From the NCBI GenBank assembly GCA_020051175.1, contig JAGVJJ010000024.1:1-64000 (forward strand): a stretch of DNA of 64,000 bases. Reading direction: 5' to 3'. Origin of the DNA: Bacteroidia bacterium. GTDB taxonomy: Bacteria; Bacteroidota; Bacteroidia; 2-12-FULL-35-15. This document shows, one piece after another, positions 44,070 through 53,217 of the stretch. Under the pieces are notes generated by a model. The model did no database searches and was not told where the DNA came from. It saw only the letters and a list, made by a program, of their open reading frames with translations. Position 1 is the first letter of the stretch. Each line of letters starts with the position of its first letter. Position numbers and translations under genes: made by a program.

Positions 44070-44140
44070 TTCTGAATACGAATAACAAATATACTACGAA
44101 TAGCCGCTTGGAATCACGAATTTTGGAGTAATTACGGATT
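44070..44140 (-). promoter_or_regulatory. mfd upstream region with -7 box and ATTCGTA repeats
   Basis: TATATTTG on the minus strand (44086-44093) is a -7 box 19 bases from the GTG. It is flanked by ATTCGTGATT, CTATTCGTAG and GTTATTCGTATTC on the same strand, part of the start-proximal ATTCGTA pattern seen elsewhere in the window. Confidence 0.5.
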
Positions 44141-44189
44141 GTAAGCTTTGAACAAGCTATTCTATCCAATGTGTGATATTAAAATAATA

Positions 44190-44237
44190 AGCCACAGATT
44201 CACAGAACTGTGTATGAAAATCTGTGAATCTGTGGCT
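44190..44237. repeat. Long perfect inverted repeat (CCACAGATTCACAG type)
   Basis: Arms AGCCACAGATTCACAGA (44190-44206) and TCTGTGAATCTGTGGCT (44221-44237), 17 bases, perfect, with a 14-base loop. It is 33 bases after the stop of the FAD oxidoreductase gene on the minus strand and could end its transcript, though the following T run is interrupted. Each arm is itself built of two CACAGA-type units. Confidence 0.75.
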
Positions 44238-44269
44238 ATGAATAATAGAATCAGCAAGACTATCTATTA

Positions 44270-45331
44270 TTATTTAAACCTTTCAATATCCACTTCCTTA
44301 TTCATAGGGGTCGAGTTTTCAAGGTAATCAGCAAATTGTTGGGCGAAATAAGGTGCCAGCATTACCCCTTTTGTACCAAGGCCATTAAAAATGCCCAGGG
44401 ATGGATAATCCGGATGCAGTCCAATCAGTGGCCTGCGGTCTTTCACTGTTGGACGTATCCCTGCCTGGTGATCAATTATTTCAAATGGTACTTTTAACAA
44501 TTTACTGAGCTGATCAATAAGAAATAATTTTCCTTTTTCTGTGGGTGTTTCAGTGAGATCTTCCCATTCATAGGTTGCACCTACTTTGTAAAGCCCCTCA
44601 CCTAAGGGCAAAATAAAAACACCTTTGTTGAGGACTTTGGACGCTACATTTTGCAGGTGGAGCTCTGGAATGCGGACAGTAAGCGTTTCTCCTTTTGTAA
44701 GTTTAAATGGCAGCCAGCTGAAATAGGGGTTGCTGGTCGCTTTGTGTCCTTCGCAAAAAATTAATTTATTTGCTGTTATTCCTTTGTAGGTTATACTGTT
44801 TTCCGAAATGGTCAGCAAATCATAATTTATTTCTTCTTCAAGGAGAATATTGTTTGCTTTAAAGAAATTTCTTGACTCATCCAGGAACACGTTGGTGTCA
44901 ATGTTTCCGGCTTCAACAACTTCTCCCGTTCCGATGCGGTTATGAATAATATCTGTGAGGAAACCTGTTTCAATTGTTTTACTTAAGTATTTACCAATAT
45001 CTTCTCCGGTTTTCTTCAACCACAGCACTTTTTCATGCTCTTCAGAAAAAGGTTTTACAATATTTTTTTTGAAATAAAATTTTGCATTCAGAAGCTCTTG
45101 GGCCTTTGGGTAAAATTCATTCATATGGCCCAGCAATTCCTCTGCGAGCCAGCTTTTTACTAAGCGTTTAAATACAACCGGGTTATACAGGCCTGCAGCA
45201 ACTTTTGATGTCTTCGACAAATCAGGTGAATCTATAATGGTAATAGTTTTGTTTTGGTTTAATAAGGTGTGGGCAAGTATAGTACCTGCTAAACCTTGTC
45301 CGACAATGATATAATTCACTTGCTTGTTCAA
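44270..45331 (-). CDS. FAD-dependent oxidoreductase (D-amino acid oxidase fold)
   Basis: A 353-residue flavoprotein. The dinucleotide motif IIVGQGLAGT (residues 8-17) binds FAD, and the C-terminal GIRPTVKDRRPLIG and FNGLGTKGVMLAP match the DAO family that includes glycine oxidase, sarcosine oxidase and the MnmC C-domain. It probably oxidises a secondary or primary amine, but the substrate cannot be deduced. It begins with TTG at 45331, or GTG at 45319; no ATG precedes the FAD motif. Confidence 0.88.
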   Translation of the reverse strand: MNKQVNYIIVGQGLAGTILAHTLLNQNKTITIIDSPDLSKTSKVAAGLYNPVVFKRLVKSWLAEELLGHMNEFYPKAQELLNAKFYFKKNIVKPFSEEHEKVLWLKKTGEDIGKYLSKTIETGFLTDIIHNRIGTGEVVEAGNIDTNVFLDESRNFFKANNILLEEEINYDLLTISENSITYKGITANKLIFCEGHKATSNPYFSWLPFKLTKGETLTVRIPELHLQNVASKVLNKGVFILPLGEGLYKVGATYEWEDLTETPTEKGKLFLIDQLSKLLKVPFEIIDHQAGIRPTVKDRRPLIGLHPDYPSLGIFNGLGTKGVMLAPYFAQQFADYLENSTPMNKEVDIERFK

Positions 45332-45335
45332 TTTT

Positions 45336-45420
45336 GACTCTGTGTTACTCTGTGCTTTTCAGTTGCTCTGTGCTACTGTTACACAGAGTTAAAAAGAGTA
45401 GTCACGGAGGACCACAGAGA
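45336..45420. repeat. Short-period CTCTGTG/CACAGAG repeat region
   Basis: Contains ACTCTGTGTTACTCTGTGCT, a further GCTCTGTGC and reverse copies CACAGAG (45382-45388) and ACCACAGAG. The third direct unit and first reverse unit can form a 7-base stem. It occupies the gap upstream of the FAD oxidoreductase start. Confidence 0.5.
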
Positions 45421-45440
45421 ATTGTATATTGTATTATAAC

Positions 45441-45471
45441 AAAAACGTCCCGCAAGTTACGGGACGTTTTT
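45441..45471. terminator. Bidirectional rho-independent terminator
   Basis: Perfect 12-base arms AAAAACGTCCCG (45441-45452) and CGGGACGTTTTT (45460-45471) with a 7-base loop. It follows the stop of the minus-strand T9SS esterase by 24 bases and gives a T tract on both strands. Confidence 0.9.
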
Positions 45472-45494
45472 CTGGATGGGCTTATTCGAAATAA

Positions 45495-46802
45495 CTATTC
45501 AAACATCACTTTTTTGCTGTATACCCTTCCTTCAGTCAGGATATTTACAGAGTACATGCCTTTTGGCAGGTTGTCCCTGTTTATTGTATAGCTTGAGGTC
45601 TTAATATTATTAGCAGTTTTAACACTACGCCCTAATGCATCATAAACTTCGATGCTTACATTTTTGCCGTTAAACTCTTTTAAATCTACAGTAAATGCAG
45701 CTGTTGCCGGATTAGGGTAAACATTGATGCTTGCATCTTTTGCAGCAACGTCATTGATGCCAGTAACTTTTGCTGTGAAATTGCAATCCATAGCCGTGCC
45801 ACACATGAAATGCTCAAGGAAAGTACGTACAAGACTTACTGTAGTATCGTAAAATGGTACTTCTGCTTCTGCAACGTGCTCGTTTACATAATATGTTCTG
45901 AAGCAATTTGTAATCCCCACCTCATTGGCTCTTGCAGCTACTGAAGCACTTCCATCAACAACCTGAATAGGGTAAGTGTTTGGAGGGCTTAGGTAAATCA
46001 ATGAAGTTCCGTACGGCACAGTTCCATCACCTGTTGCATGTGTGCTGATTAAAGGAATATCGCCCTGGTCGATCCACGCTGTATCTGAAATAGCACCGGA
46101 GAGGTTGATAATGGCTTTTACCTTTGATGAATATCCCTGGTTCCCACTTAAGCCTTCGATGCCACCGTGCAAACCTTTTTGACCGGTCACACTTCCGGAT
46201 GTTGTTCCGGTAGTATCAATATAGGTTGGAAATTCACTCCATTGGTCCATGTAGCCCAAATGTAATGCGATAAAGCCTCCTGCCGAAATTCCACCAAAAT
46301 ATATGTTGTTCGTGTCAATCTTATAACTGTTGCTGTTTTCAACTACATCTTTACGGAAATAACGTACTGCAGCTCTTCCATCATGAACGGCACGCATAAC
46401 AGCTGCACCGGCATCGTTAGAGTCTGGTCCCGGGAAAGGCAAATCTGTCATAAACAATCGGTAATCGATAGAGGCAGTTACATAACCCAGTTTTGCGAAA
46501 TCAGTACAGATTTTTACCATCTCAGCATCCGCTTTGGATCCACCTACAAAGCTTCCGGGGTGAGCCCAAACAATCAATGGACGAAGAGAAGCTGTATCTC
46601 CTTGTGGTTGATAAACATCCAGTTTCAAGGCCTGGGTGCTTCCGCTAAATGTGGTATTGCTTCCATAAGTAATGTTGCTGGTAACATCAGCGGCTGGAAA
46701 AACAAAATCATGATAGCGGCCTCCTGCACATTGTGCGTTTAGCTGGGTTGCCGAAGCAGCCAACAAACAGCTTCCGGTAATTAACGTGTAAATTTTTTTC
46801 AT
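45495..46802 (-). CDS. Secreted alpha/beta-hydrolase (esterase) with T9SS sorting domain
   Basis: A 435-residue exported protein. Signal peptide MKKIYTLITGSCLLAASATQ; an esterase/BD-FAE-like hydrolase core with LIVWAHPGSFVGGSK (oxyanion region), nucleophile motif FGGISAGGFIALH near residue 168, then a late His in a less conserved segment; and a C-terminal T9SS type A sorting domain from about residue 360 (INVYPNPATAAFTVDLKEF; YDALGRSVKTA; LPKGMYSVNI; KKVMFE). The sorting domain directs export through the type IX system and surface attachment. It likely cleaves esters of plant or microbial polymers (inference). Confidence 0.9.
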   Translation of the reverse strand: MKKIYTLITGSCLLAASATQLNAQCAGGRYHDFVFPAADVTSNITYGSNTTFSGSTQALKLDVYQPQGDTASLRPLIVWAHPGSFVGGSKADAEMVKICTDFAKLGYVTASIDYRLFMTDLPFPGPDSNDAGAAVMRAVHDGRAAVRYFRKDVVENSNSYKIDTNNIYFGGISAGGFIALHLGYMDQWSEFPTYIDTTGTTSGSVTGQKGLHGGIEGLSGNQGYSSKVKAIINLSGAISDTAWIDQGDIPLISTHATGDGTVPYGTSLIYLSPPNTYPIQVVDGSASVAARANEVGITNCFRTYYVNEHVAEAEVPFYDTTVSLVRTFLEHFMCGTAMDCNFTAKVTGINDVAAKDASINVYPNPATAAFTVDLKEFNGKNVSIEVYDALGRSVKTANNIKTSSYTINRDNLPKGMYSVNILTEGRVYSKKVMFE

Positions 46803-46957
46803 TGTAAAATAAAATTATTTGTATTGCAATAGAATTTAGTTCATGCCCGCTCCTGATGAGTGCATCAGTTAAAGGTAATAAATATTATTTTGAAAAGCAA
46901 AATTGTTCAGCGAAATGTTAAGATAAGCTCCGGACCAGAGGATAATAACGTTTTTTC

Positions 46958-47329
46958 TTAACCCTCAATAATAACGGTGGCAATGGCAGTTTCTTTGGTG
47001 TGGGAAAGAGACACGTGAATGGATTTGATTTTTTTTTCGATAAGGATTTCAGCAGTTGTGCCTGTTAAATGCAGCGTTGGTTTGCCCAAATCATCATTTT
47101 GAATCTCAACTTCATTAAAGGCAAGCCCCCCGCGCCAGCCCGTTCCCAACGCTTTAAAAAAGGCCTCCTTGGCTGCGAACCGCGCAGCAAAGCTCTCGTT
47201 TTTATGTGCCCTTGATTCGCAATACGCAATTTCTGCAGGAGAAAACACCCGTTCCTTAAAACGAATGTCTTCAACGCTCTTAGCGATACGTGCTACCTCA
47301 GCTATGTCGGTTCCTAATCCTAATATCAT
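46958..47329 (-). CDS. acpS: Holo-[acyl-carrier-protein] synthase AcpS
   Basis: A 123-residue phosphopantetheinyl transferase that activates acyl carrier protein for fatty acid synthesis. The motif GLGTDIAEVARI (residues 4-15) carries the metal-binding Asp, RFAAKEAFFKALGTG near 49-63 the second, and VSLSHTKETAIATVI the C-terminal signature. Length is normal. It is 60 bases from the start-side of hrpB's 3' end on the same strand. Confidence 0.95.
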   Translation of the reverse strand: MILGLGTDIAEVARIAKSVEDIRFKERVFSPAEIAYCESRAHKNESFAARFAAKEAFFKALGTGWRGGLAFNEVEIQNDDLGKPTLHLTGTTAEILIEKKIKSIHVSLSHTKETAIATVIIEG

Positions 47330-47389
47330 ACGTTATAATCGTTCCGAAGCATAGAACTCTTAGTTATTTATAAAGATACAATATTAATG

Positions 47390-49882
47390 TTAATCAGTTC
47401 GCTTTTTCGCACCTCTCACAGCTTCAGCAGTCCACGGATCTTCCGGCCAGTGATGGCGTTTGTAGCGTATCCTGAGTTCCTTACGTACTTCCGGATAGGT
47501 GTTTTTCCAGAAGCTCTGCAGATCCTGGGTTATTTGTACCGGTTTATAGCCGGGTGAAAGCAGGTGCAACGTTACTTTTACACGCCCCTCGTTTACCATA
47601 GGTGTATTTAGCAGGCCGAACATTTCCTGTAATCTTACTGCCAACACAGGACTTGCGCCATCCGGACTATAAGTCAACGGGATTACAGAACCACTGGGGA
47701 CATTAATTTTTGACGGTGCCAGCACATCCATTTGCTGTGCTTGTTGGTAATTAAGCAGTCCGGATAAGATTACATACAAATCCAACCGGTAAAAATCTTC
47801 AGTTTTTTTAACGTTGCTTAAATAAGGTGCAAGCCATTCTTCAAGGGTATTGAGTAGATGTGAGTCTGTAAGCTCTGGCCATTCCTCATTGGGCCTCCAT
47901 GTTTTAAGGCTCTGCAGGCGCGCGCGCCAGTTGATAACCTGTTCTGTATGGTTAAAAATTCCCAGTCCCTCTTTTCTTACAACCTCACACAGCACTTTTA
48001 TTCGTTCCTCTTCGGGAATATTTGCAAGCGGCTTGCTTTCCAGTATTATATCGCCAATGCGCTTTTCCCTGCGTGTGAGCAGGATGCCGTTTTGCGCATC
48101 CCATGAAACCACATCTTTTTCTGTAGCCAGGTGATAAATGTCATCAGGGCTAAGCGGGGCAGCAAGAAAAATTTTTCCTTCGTTTGTTCCGGCATCCATG
48201 TGTGCAATTGCAAGATAAGGCTCATGGCTCAGTGGATCGTGGTCATTTATTTTAGCAATTTTACCATTCGATAAGCGGTAGCGGTGGCTCTGTTCCCTTT
48301 GTTTGGCAATGCGTTCAGGGTAGCCGGCTGCAATAAGCCTGCCTGCTTCCTGATCAATAGGGGCTGTATTATCCACGCTTATTGAAAAATATTTTCTCCA
48401 TTGTGAAGCAAGCCGCTCAATGCGTTCCAGTATTCCCTTATCGGCAAAAGTATATTCTTTGTTTCTCCACTTCCTTAAAGCTTCTATGCGTAATGTAAGA
48501 TTGGCACCGGATTCCTTTGGTAGCGGGTCGCGTTCTTCAAGAACAGCCGCTATGTCTGTGGCCAGGGATATCAGCCCTGCTTGTTCTGCCTCTACCAGGA
48601 GATGGGCTATGCGCGGATGTGTGGGCAGCCGGAGCAGCTGTTTCCCATGTTTGCTGATACCCGAGTCATCTAAGGCCCCAATATTGTTCAGCAGTTCGCG
48701 GGCCTGGTTCACGGCTGCAGTTGGCGGAGGGTTCAGCCAGGCAAGGGTGTTCATGTTGTTTATTCCCCATTGTGCCAGTTCAATCAGGGTAGGGGCCAAA
48801 TCGGCCTCTAATATTTCAGGTATCCTGTGCGGCTGAAGGTGCTGCTGCTGTGCCTCGTGCCATAAACGGTAGCAAACGCCAGCAGATGTACGTCCAGCCC
48901 TGCCCGCACGTTGTGCTGCCATATCTTGCGTAACACGCGCTGTATCAAGACGGGTAAGGCCTGTTTTGGGGTCAAATCGCGGAAGCTTGCAATAGCCGCT
49001 ATCCACCACTACTTTAATCCCTTCAATTGTTAAGCTGGTTTCGGCTATGGAAGTGGCCAACACAACTTTTCTTTTACCATGAGGGTTCGCAATCAGTGCT
49101 TCCTGTTGCTTTTGTTGTGGAAGGTCACCAAACAGAGGATGAATGCTGATACTTGCCGTATGTGATGAATACTCCTGTTCCAGCAAATCCTGTGTACGTT
49201 GTATCTCTCCCGCACCAGGCAAAAAAGCAAGTATGTCGCCTGTTTCAGCTGCAATCGCTTTGCAGATGGCTTTAGCCATTTGCTGCTGCAATGTTGCTGT
49301 GGTATCAGCCGGTATGTAGTGAAATGAGATGGGATATTGCCTTCCCTGGCTTGTAACAATGGGCGCATTGCCAAGCAGTGATGATAGCTTTTCCCCGTCA
49401 AGTGTTGCTGACATGATAAGGATCCGCAAATCTTCTCTTAGCACCTGCTGTATCTCACGGCAAAGGGCCAGAGCCAGATCGGCATGTAAGCTGCGTTCAT
49501 GAAACTCATCGAAAATAACCATTCCCACACCTTCCAGTGTATTGTCCTGCTGGAGCATACGTGTGAGAATCCCTTCTGTAAGAACTTCAATGCGTGTATT
49601 CTTGCCGACTTTATTATCAAACCGTATCCTGTATCCAACGCTTTCACCAACAGTTTCATCCATCAGTGACGACATTCGTGCAGCCACTGCTTTTGCTGCC
49701 AGCCTTCTGGGTTCCAGCATCACGATTTTTTTATTCCCCAGCCAGGGTTCGTTTAAAAGCTGAAGCGGAAGGATAGTACTCTTTCCGGCTCCCGGAGGGG
49801 CCTGCAAAATAAGGGTATTTGAAAAGGAAAGCTTTTGTTTTAGTTCAGGTATTATTTCCTGAATGGGAAATTGTTCTGCCAT
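47390..49882 (-). CDS. hrpB: ATP-dependent helicase HrpB
   Basis: An 830-residue DExH-box helicase. Walker A APPGAGKST at residues 28-36, DEFH (IFDEFHERSLHADLAL) near 122, SATLDG, and QRAGRAGRTSAGVCYRLW are diagnostic, and the long C-terminal HrpB-specific region is complete to KRHHWPEDPWTAEAVRGAKK. The cellular role in most bacteria is poorly known. I choose the ATG at 49882 (MAEQFPIQEI); 10 further in-frame residues upstream lie in the inverted-repeat leader. Confidence 0.94.
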   Translation of the reverse strand: MAEQFPIQEIIPELKQKLSFSNTLILQAPPGAGKSTILPLQLLNEPWLGNKKIVMLEPRRLAAKAVAARMSSLMDETVGESVGYRIRFDNKVGKNTRIEVLTEGILTRMLQQDNTLEGVGMVIFDEFHERSLHADLALALCREIQQVLREDLRILIMSATLDGEKLSSLLGNAPIVTSQGRQYPISFHYIPADTTATLQQQMAKAICKAIAAETGDILAFLPGAGEIQRTQDLLEQEYSSHTASISIHPLFGDLPQQKQQEALIANPHGKRKVVLATSIAETSLTIEGIKVVVDSGYCKLPRFDPKTGLTRLDTARVTQDMAAQRAGRAGRTSAGVCYRLWHEAQQQHLQPHRIPEILEADLAPTLIELAQWGINNMNTLAWLNPPPTAAVNQARELLNNIGALDDSGISKHGKQLLRLPTHPRIAHLLVEAEQAGLISLATDIAAVLEERDPLPKESGANLTLRIEALRKWRNKEYTFADKGILERIERLASQWRKYFSISVDNTAPIDQEAGRLIAAGYPERIAKQREQSHRYRLSNGKIAKINDHDPLSHEPYLAIAHMDAGTNEGKIFLAAPLSPDDIYHLATEKDVVSWDAQNGILLTRREKRIGDIILESKPLANIPEEERIKVLCEVVRKEGLGIFNHTEQVINWRARLQSLKTWRPNEEWPELTDSHLLNTLEEWLAPYLSNVKKTEDFYRLDLYVILSGLLNYQQAQQMDVLAPSKINVPSGSVIPLTYSPDGASPVLAVRLQEMFGLLNTPMVNEGRVKVTLHLLSPGYKPVQITQDLQSFWKNTYPEVRKELRIRYKRHHWPEDPWTAEAVRGAKKRTD

Positions 49883-49909
49883 GAATAATAGAGCTAAAAA
49901 GAACAAAAC

Positions 49910-49949
49910 CACAATGTTTTGTTGAACAACAATTCAACAAAACATTGTG
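49910..49949. repeat. Long perfect inverted repeat between ABC transporter and hrpB
   Basis: Arms CACAATGTTTTGTTGAA (49910-49926) and TTCAACAAAACATTGTG (49933-49949), 17 bases, perfect, 6-base loop. It starts 7 bases after the stop of the ABCG-type gene on the minus strand and is followed by a T-rich but interrupted run, so it may end that transcript; it also lies in the leader of hrpB. Confidence 0.8.
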
Positions 49950-49955
49950 TTCCTG

Positions 49956-52900
49956 TTACGATGCAGGCGATGGCTTTTTGCTCAGCCTGCTAAATACCGT
50001 CTCAAGCAGGGTTATAAACTTTTTAAGAACATCAAAATAGAGTGTAATACCCAATATCAGCGACATTCCCCAAATAACGCAAATGTTGAACCAGTAGGTA
50101 TCGTAATACCTGTTCATGAACTTTTTGCGAGGTGCAAAAAAGTGTGCACGCCCCAGGTTCGATTTGGTTGGATCCAGGTAAATTGGGTTTGTTTTTTGAA
50201 TGTATTCACCATTTAAATCCAGGATTTTATAAAACGAGTTCCTGTTTGTTACAAGATCTGCAAGGCTTTCATTTTCGTAATCGTCCTTCAGTTGAAGGTA
50301 TTTCGCCTGCGATGCGCTGTCCTTGTTCAATGCCCCGATTTGCCTGTCTTTTGCATCGCTGAATTTTTTGTACATCTTTATGTAGTTTGTTTTCAGAAGG
50401 TTGAGCAGGTTCCGTATTTCCCATGCAACTTCCGGTTTAAATGTATCAATGCTTAAAGTTGCCAATGAAGCCGGAACAAGGATTTTTTCGTTGCCACTAA
50501 CCTTTAGCTCTTTGGAAATTTCACTCTTGATCATTACAAGTGCATCAGCTGCCTCCTGACGGCTATCCGGGTTTTTGTAGATGCTTTCAGCATTATCCAG
50601 CTTTTTTTGTAATTCAGCCAGCCAGTAGTCCTTTTTATAGGTGGCAATGCTAATCCCTTTGTCGAATTTATAGAGGCTTTTGTTGAATTCGTTGTCTTTA
50701 AACTGTTTTACCGCCAGTGCTTCAAACGCCCACCGCGATGTCATTACTTCACCTGCAAATGGCACCTGGCTTTGTGATGTAACGCTCGGATTCAATTTGT
50801 CGAATTTTACGATGACACCACTCAGTAACAATTGAGGGATGATAAGGAACGGAATTAAAATGTAAATGGTAACAGCAGAGTTGAAGCTGGCAGAAATATT
50901 CAATCCCAGCATGTTTGCAAAGCAGGAGGATGTAAACAATACCAGCCAGTATTCTGAATACAATCCCTTTACTTCAAGCACAAGGTTACCAACAACCACA
51001 AACAAAAGGGTTTGTATGGCCGATAAAACAAACATGATTGTAATCTTGGACCACAAATAGCTTCCTTTACTAAGGTTAAGGAACGATTCACGTTTTTGAA
51101 TTTTACGATCACGGATAATCTCTTCCGCACTCACTGTTAAGCCAATAAACAAGGCAACTACAACTGCCATGAACATGTACGCAGGCAAGTTTTCGTTTTC
51201 ACGGAAAATATACCCTACTTTGTTCGATAAATCGGTATTGTAATATTTTACAAGGTATGCAAGGATAAAGGCCAGTACAGGCGCTTCCAGCAAGTTGATA
51301 AGAAGGTACTGTGTATTGGTAAGCTTTGATAAAACATCCCTTGTAATAAATACTTTAAACTGTTTGAATTTACTTGGAATCTTGAATGTACTTTCAGGTA
51401 TCTCGGTTATATTTTCAACTTCCTGAACTTTTTTCTCGATTTTTTCCCTGTACTGTACGTTCCATTCACTTGGCGATACTTTACGATTTTGCGTAAGGTT
51501 ACCAAACTCGTCCAATACTTTGGATTCAATGATATTAAATATCTGCTCGGGGTTTACGTTACCGCAGACCACACATTCACTTTCATTGCAGTTAACATGG
51601 TTAACAGCTGTTTTAAAGTAAATAACGGAGTCAACAGGGTTGCCATAATAAATCGGGTAACCGCCTACGTCAAGTATCATCAGTTTGTCAAACATTTTAA
51701 AAATGTCGGACGATGGCTGGTGGATAACCACAAATACAAGTTTCCCCTTCAGGGCAAGCTCTTTGAGCAAGTCCATGATGTTTTCGGAGTCGCGGGAGGA
51801 AAGACCTGAAGTAGGTTCGTCAACAAATAATACGGATGGCTCCCGGATAAGTTCAAGGGCAATATTTAAACGCTTACGCTGGCCACCGGAAATGGTTTTT
51901 TCAAGCGGGCTTCCTACTTTTAAATCACGTGTTTCAATCAAACCAATGCTGGTAAGTACATCCACCACCATTTCGGAAATTACCTCATCGGATTTATTTC
52001 CAAAGCAAAGCTTTGCATTGTAGAAAAGGTTCTGGAATACCGTCAGCTCCTCAATCAGCAAGTCGTCCTGCGAAACCATACCAATTACACCTTCAATTTT
52101 ATTTTTTTCGGTGTGGATATTGATACCATTTATTTTAACAGAACCACCGCTTGGGATTTCGTTGCTGTTCAATACATTCAGCAAGGTGGATTTTCCGGCT
52201 CCTGAGCCCCCCATAATTCCAATCAGCCTTCCGGATTCCTCGCTGAAATTGATGTCGCGTAACCCGAGTTTACCGCCTTTAAACTTGTACTCCAGGTTTT
52301 TTACCACAAATGATACCTTGGCCTTGTGCGTATCGCTCATAAAGGCGCTCAAAATATCACTGTAGTAAATAGGTTTAACTTTAGAGCTGCGGATAGATGA
52401 TCCGGGAGTTAAAATAAATACTTTGCCCTGTGTAAGGATTTGTCCGTTCAGGTAAAGATCGCTTTTGCCGAAGTAAAGCAGTGTATAAATATTTACACTT
52501 GGAACCCACAATACCCGTGCCTGCCCGTCAATCCCTTCTGCAAAAATATGCTTGGTTTCCTTAAAATCGGTGTTGGTGTTGCTGTCAATTACAAGTATTT
52601 TGGATGAATCTGCAACCTCCTGATCTTTGGCTTGGATAAAGCTCATTGCCCTTTTAAATTCCTCATCAGGGATGTTAAAAGTTTCAGCAACGGTATTTAC
52701 AAATTCGTATTCCTGTTCGGTTATTTCGGTATTGGAGTTGATAAACTCAAGCAAACGCAGCAATACTACCACTTTCTGCACCTGGGTAAGCTCGCTGTTT
52801 ATCTGGGTACAAATTTTAAGAACTTTAACGGAGTTAAGGGAAGTACGTTTTGCTGTACCATCCTTCTTTTTAGCAACCTGGTGATGGGCCTCAAGAAACT

Positions 52901-53054
52901 CATCAAAAATAGCAAGGTACTGATCAACCAATTCCTGGTTAAGCTGCTGCTTAAGGAATGATTGCACAATCATTCTTCCGTTGTCATTAAGGCCATCTAC
53001 TTTGGCAATAATGGCAAACATCTGCATCAGCGCTTTTAATATCCGTTCACTCAT
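49956..53054 (-). CDS. ABCG-type transporter with TerB-like and FHA-like N-terminal domains
   Basis: A 1032-residue fused ABC transporter. Residues 1 to about 150 are a helical region resembling TerB-like tellurite-resistance domains (LMQMFAIIAKVDG; EITEQEYEFV). Residues about 165-255 are beta-rich and FHA-like (DLYLNGQILTQGKVFILTPG). The ATPase follows with Walker A GGSGAGKSTLL near 281, signature ISGGQRKRLNIA near 388 and Walker B LFVDEPTSGL near 405. A CNESECVVC cluster lies near residue 495, then an ABC2-type membrane domain of six helices, a long periplasmic segment and a last helix near 1000. Substrate unknown; N-terminal domains look like a sensor. Confidence 0.85.
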   Translation of the reverse strand: MSERILKALMQMFAIIAKVDGLNDNGRMIVQSFLKQQLNQELVDQYLAIFDEFLEAHHQVAKKKDGTAKRTSLNSVKVLKICTQINSELTQVQKVVVLLRLLEFINSNTEITEQEYEFVNTVAETFNIPDEEFKRAMSFIQAKDQEVADSSKILVIDSNTNTDFKETKHIFAEGIDGQARVLWVPSVNIYTLLYFGKSDLYLNGQILTQGKVFILTPGSSIRSSKVKPIYYSDILSAFMSDTHKAKVSFVVKNLEYKFKGGKLGLRDINFSEESGRLIGIMGGSGAGKSTLLNVLNSNEIPSGGSVKINGINIHTEKNKIEGVIGMVSQDDLLIEELTVFQNLFYNAKLCFGNKSDEVISEMVVDVLTSIGLIETRDLKVGSPLEKTISGGQRKRLNIALELIREPSVLFVDEPTSGLSSRDSENIMDLLKELALKGKLVFVVIHQPSSDIFKMFDKLMILDVGGYPIYYGNPVDSVIYFKTAVNHVNCNESECVVCGNVNPEQIFNIIESKVLDEFGNLTQNRKVSPSEWNVQYREKIEKKVQEVENITEIPESTFKIPSKFKQFKVFITRDVLSKLTNTQYLLINLLEAPVLAFILAYLVKYYNTDLSNKVGYIFRENENLPAYMFMAVVVALFIGLTVSAEEIIRDRKIQKRESFLNLSKGSYLWSKITIMFVLSAIQTLLFVVVGNLVLEVKGLYSEYWLVLFTSSCFANMLGLNISASFNSAVTIYILIPFLIIPQLLLSGVIVKFDKLNPSVTSQSQVPFAGEVMTSRWAFEALAVKQFKDNEFNKSLYKFDKGISIATYKKDYWLAELQKKLDNAESIYKNPDSRQEAADALVMIKSEISKELKVSGNEKILVPASLATLSIDTFKPEVAWEIRNLLNLLKTNYIKMYKKFSDAKDRQIGALNKDSASQAKYLQLKDDYENESLADLVTNRNSFYKILDLNGEYIQKTNPIYLDPTKSNLGRAHFFAPRKKFMNRYYDTYWFNICVIWGMSLILGITLYFDVLKKFITLLETVFSRLSKKPSPAS

Positions 53055-53157
53055 TTATGTGGTATAATGTAGTATATATAAATCCGGTTTGGTATTGTAA
53101 ATCTATTTACAGTAATTATAAACCTTTAGGTGGCTTACAAACCGGCAAAATAAATTT

Positions 53158-53197
53158 AGAAAAAAAAAGACATTAATACCGCAGTAGTAATGTCTTT
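53158..53197 (-). terminator. Rho-independent terminator
   Basis: Arms AAAGACATTA (53166-53175) and TAATGTCTTT (53188-53197) enclose a 12-base loop; on the minus strand a run of T follows (53168-53158 is all A on the plus strand). It ends the transcript of the small exported gene, separating it from the ABCG gene. Confidence 0.8.
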
Positions 53198-53217
53198 GAT
53201 AGAAGAAAAACGTTTTA

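Noticed and set aside
44190-45420. CRISPR-like repeats around the FAD oxidoreductase
   Set aside because: The CTGTG-type units are not separated by uniform spacers and no cas gene is present.
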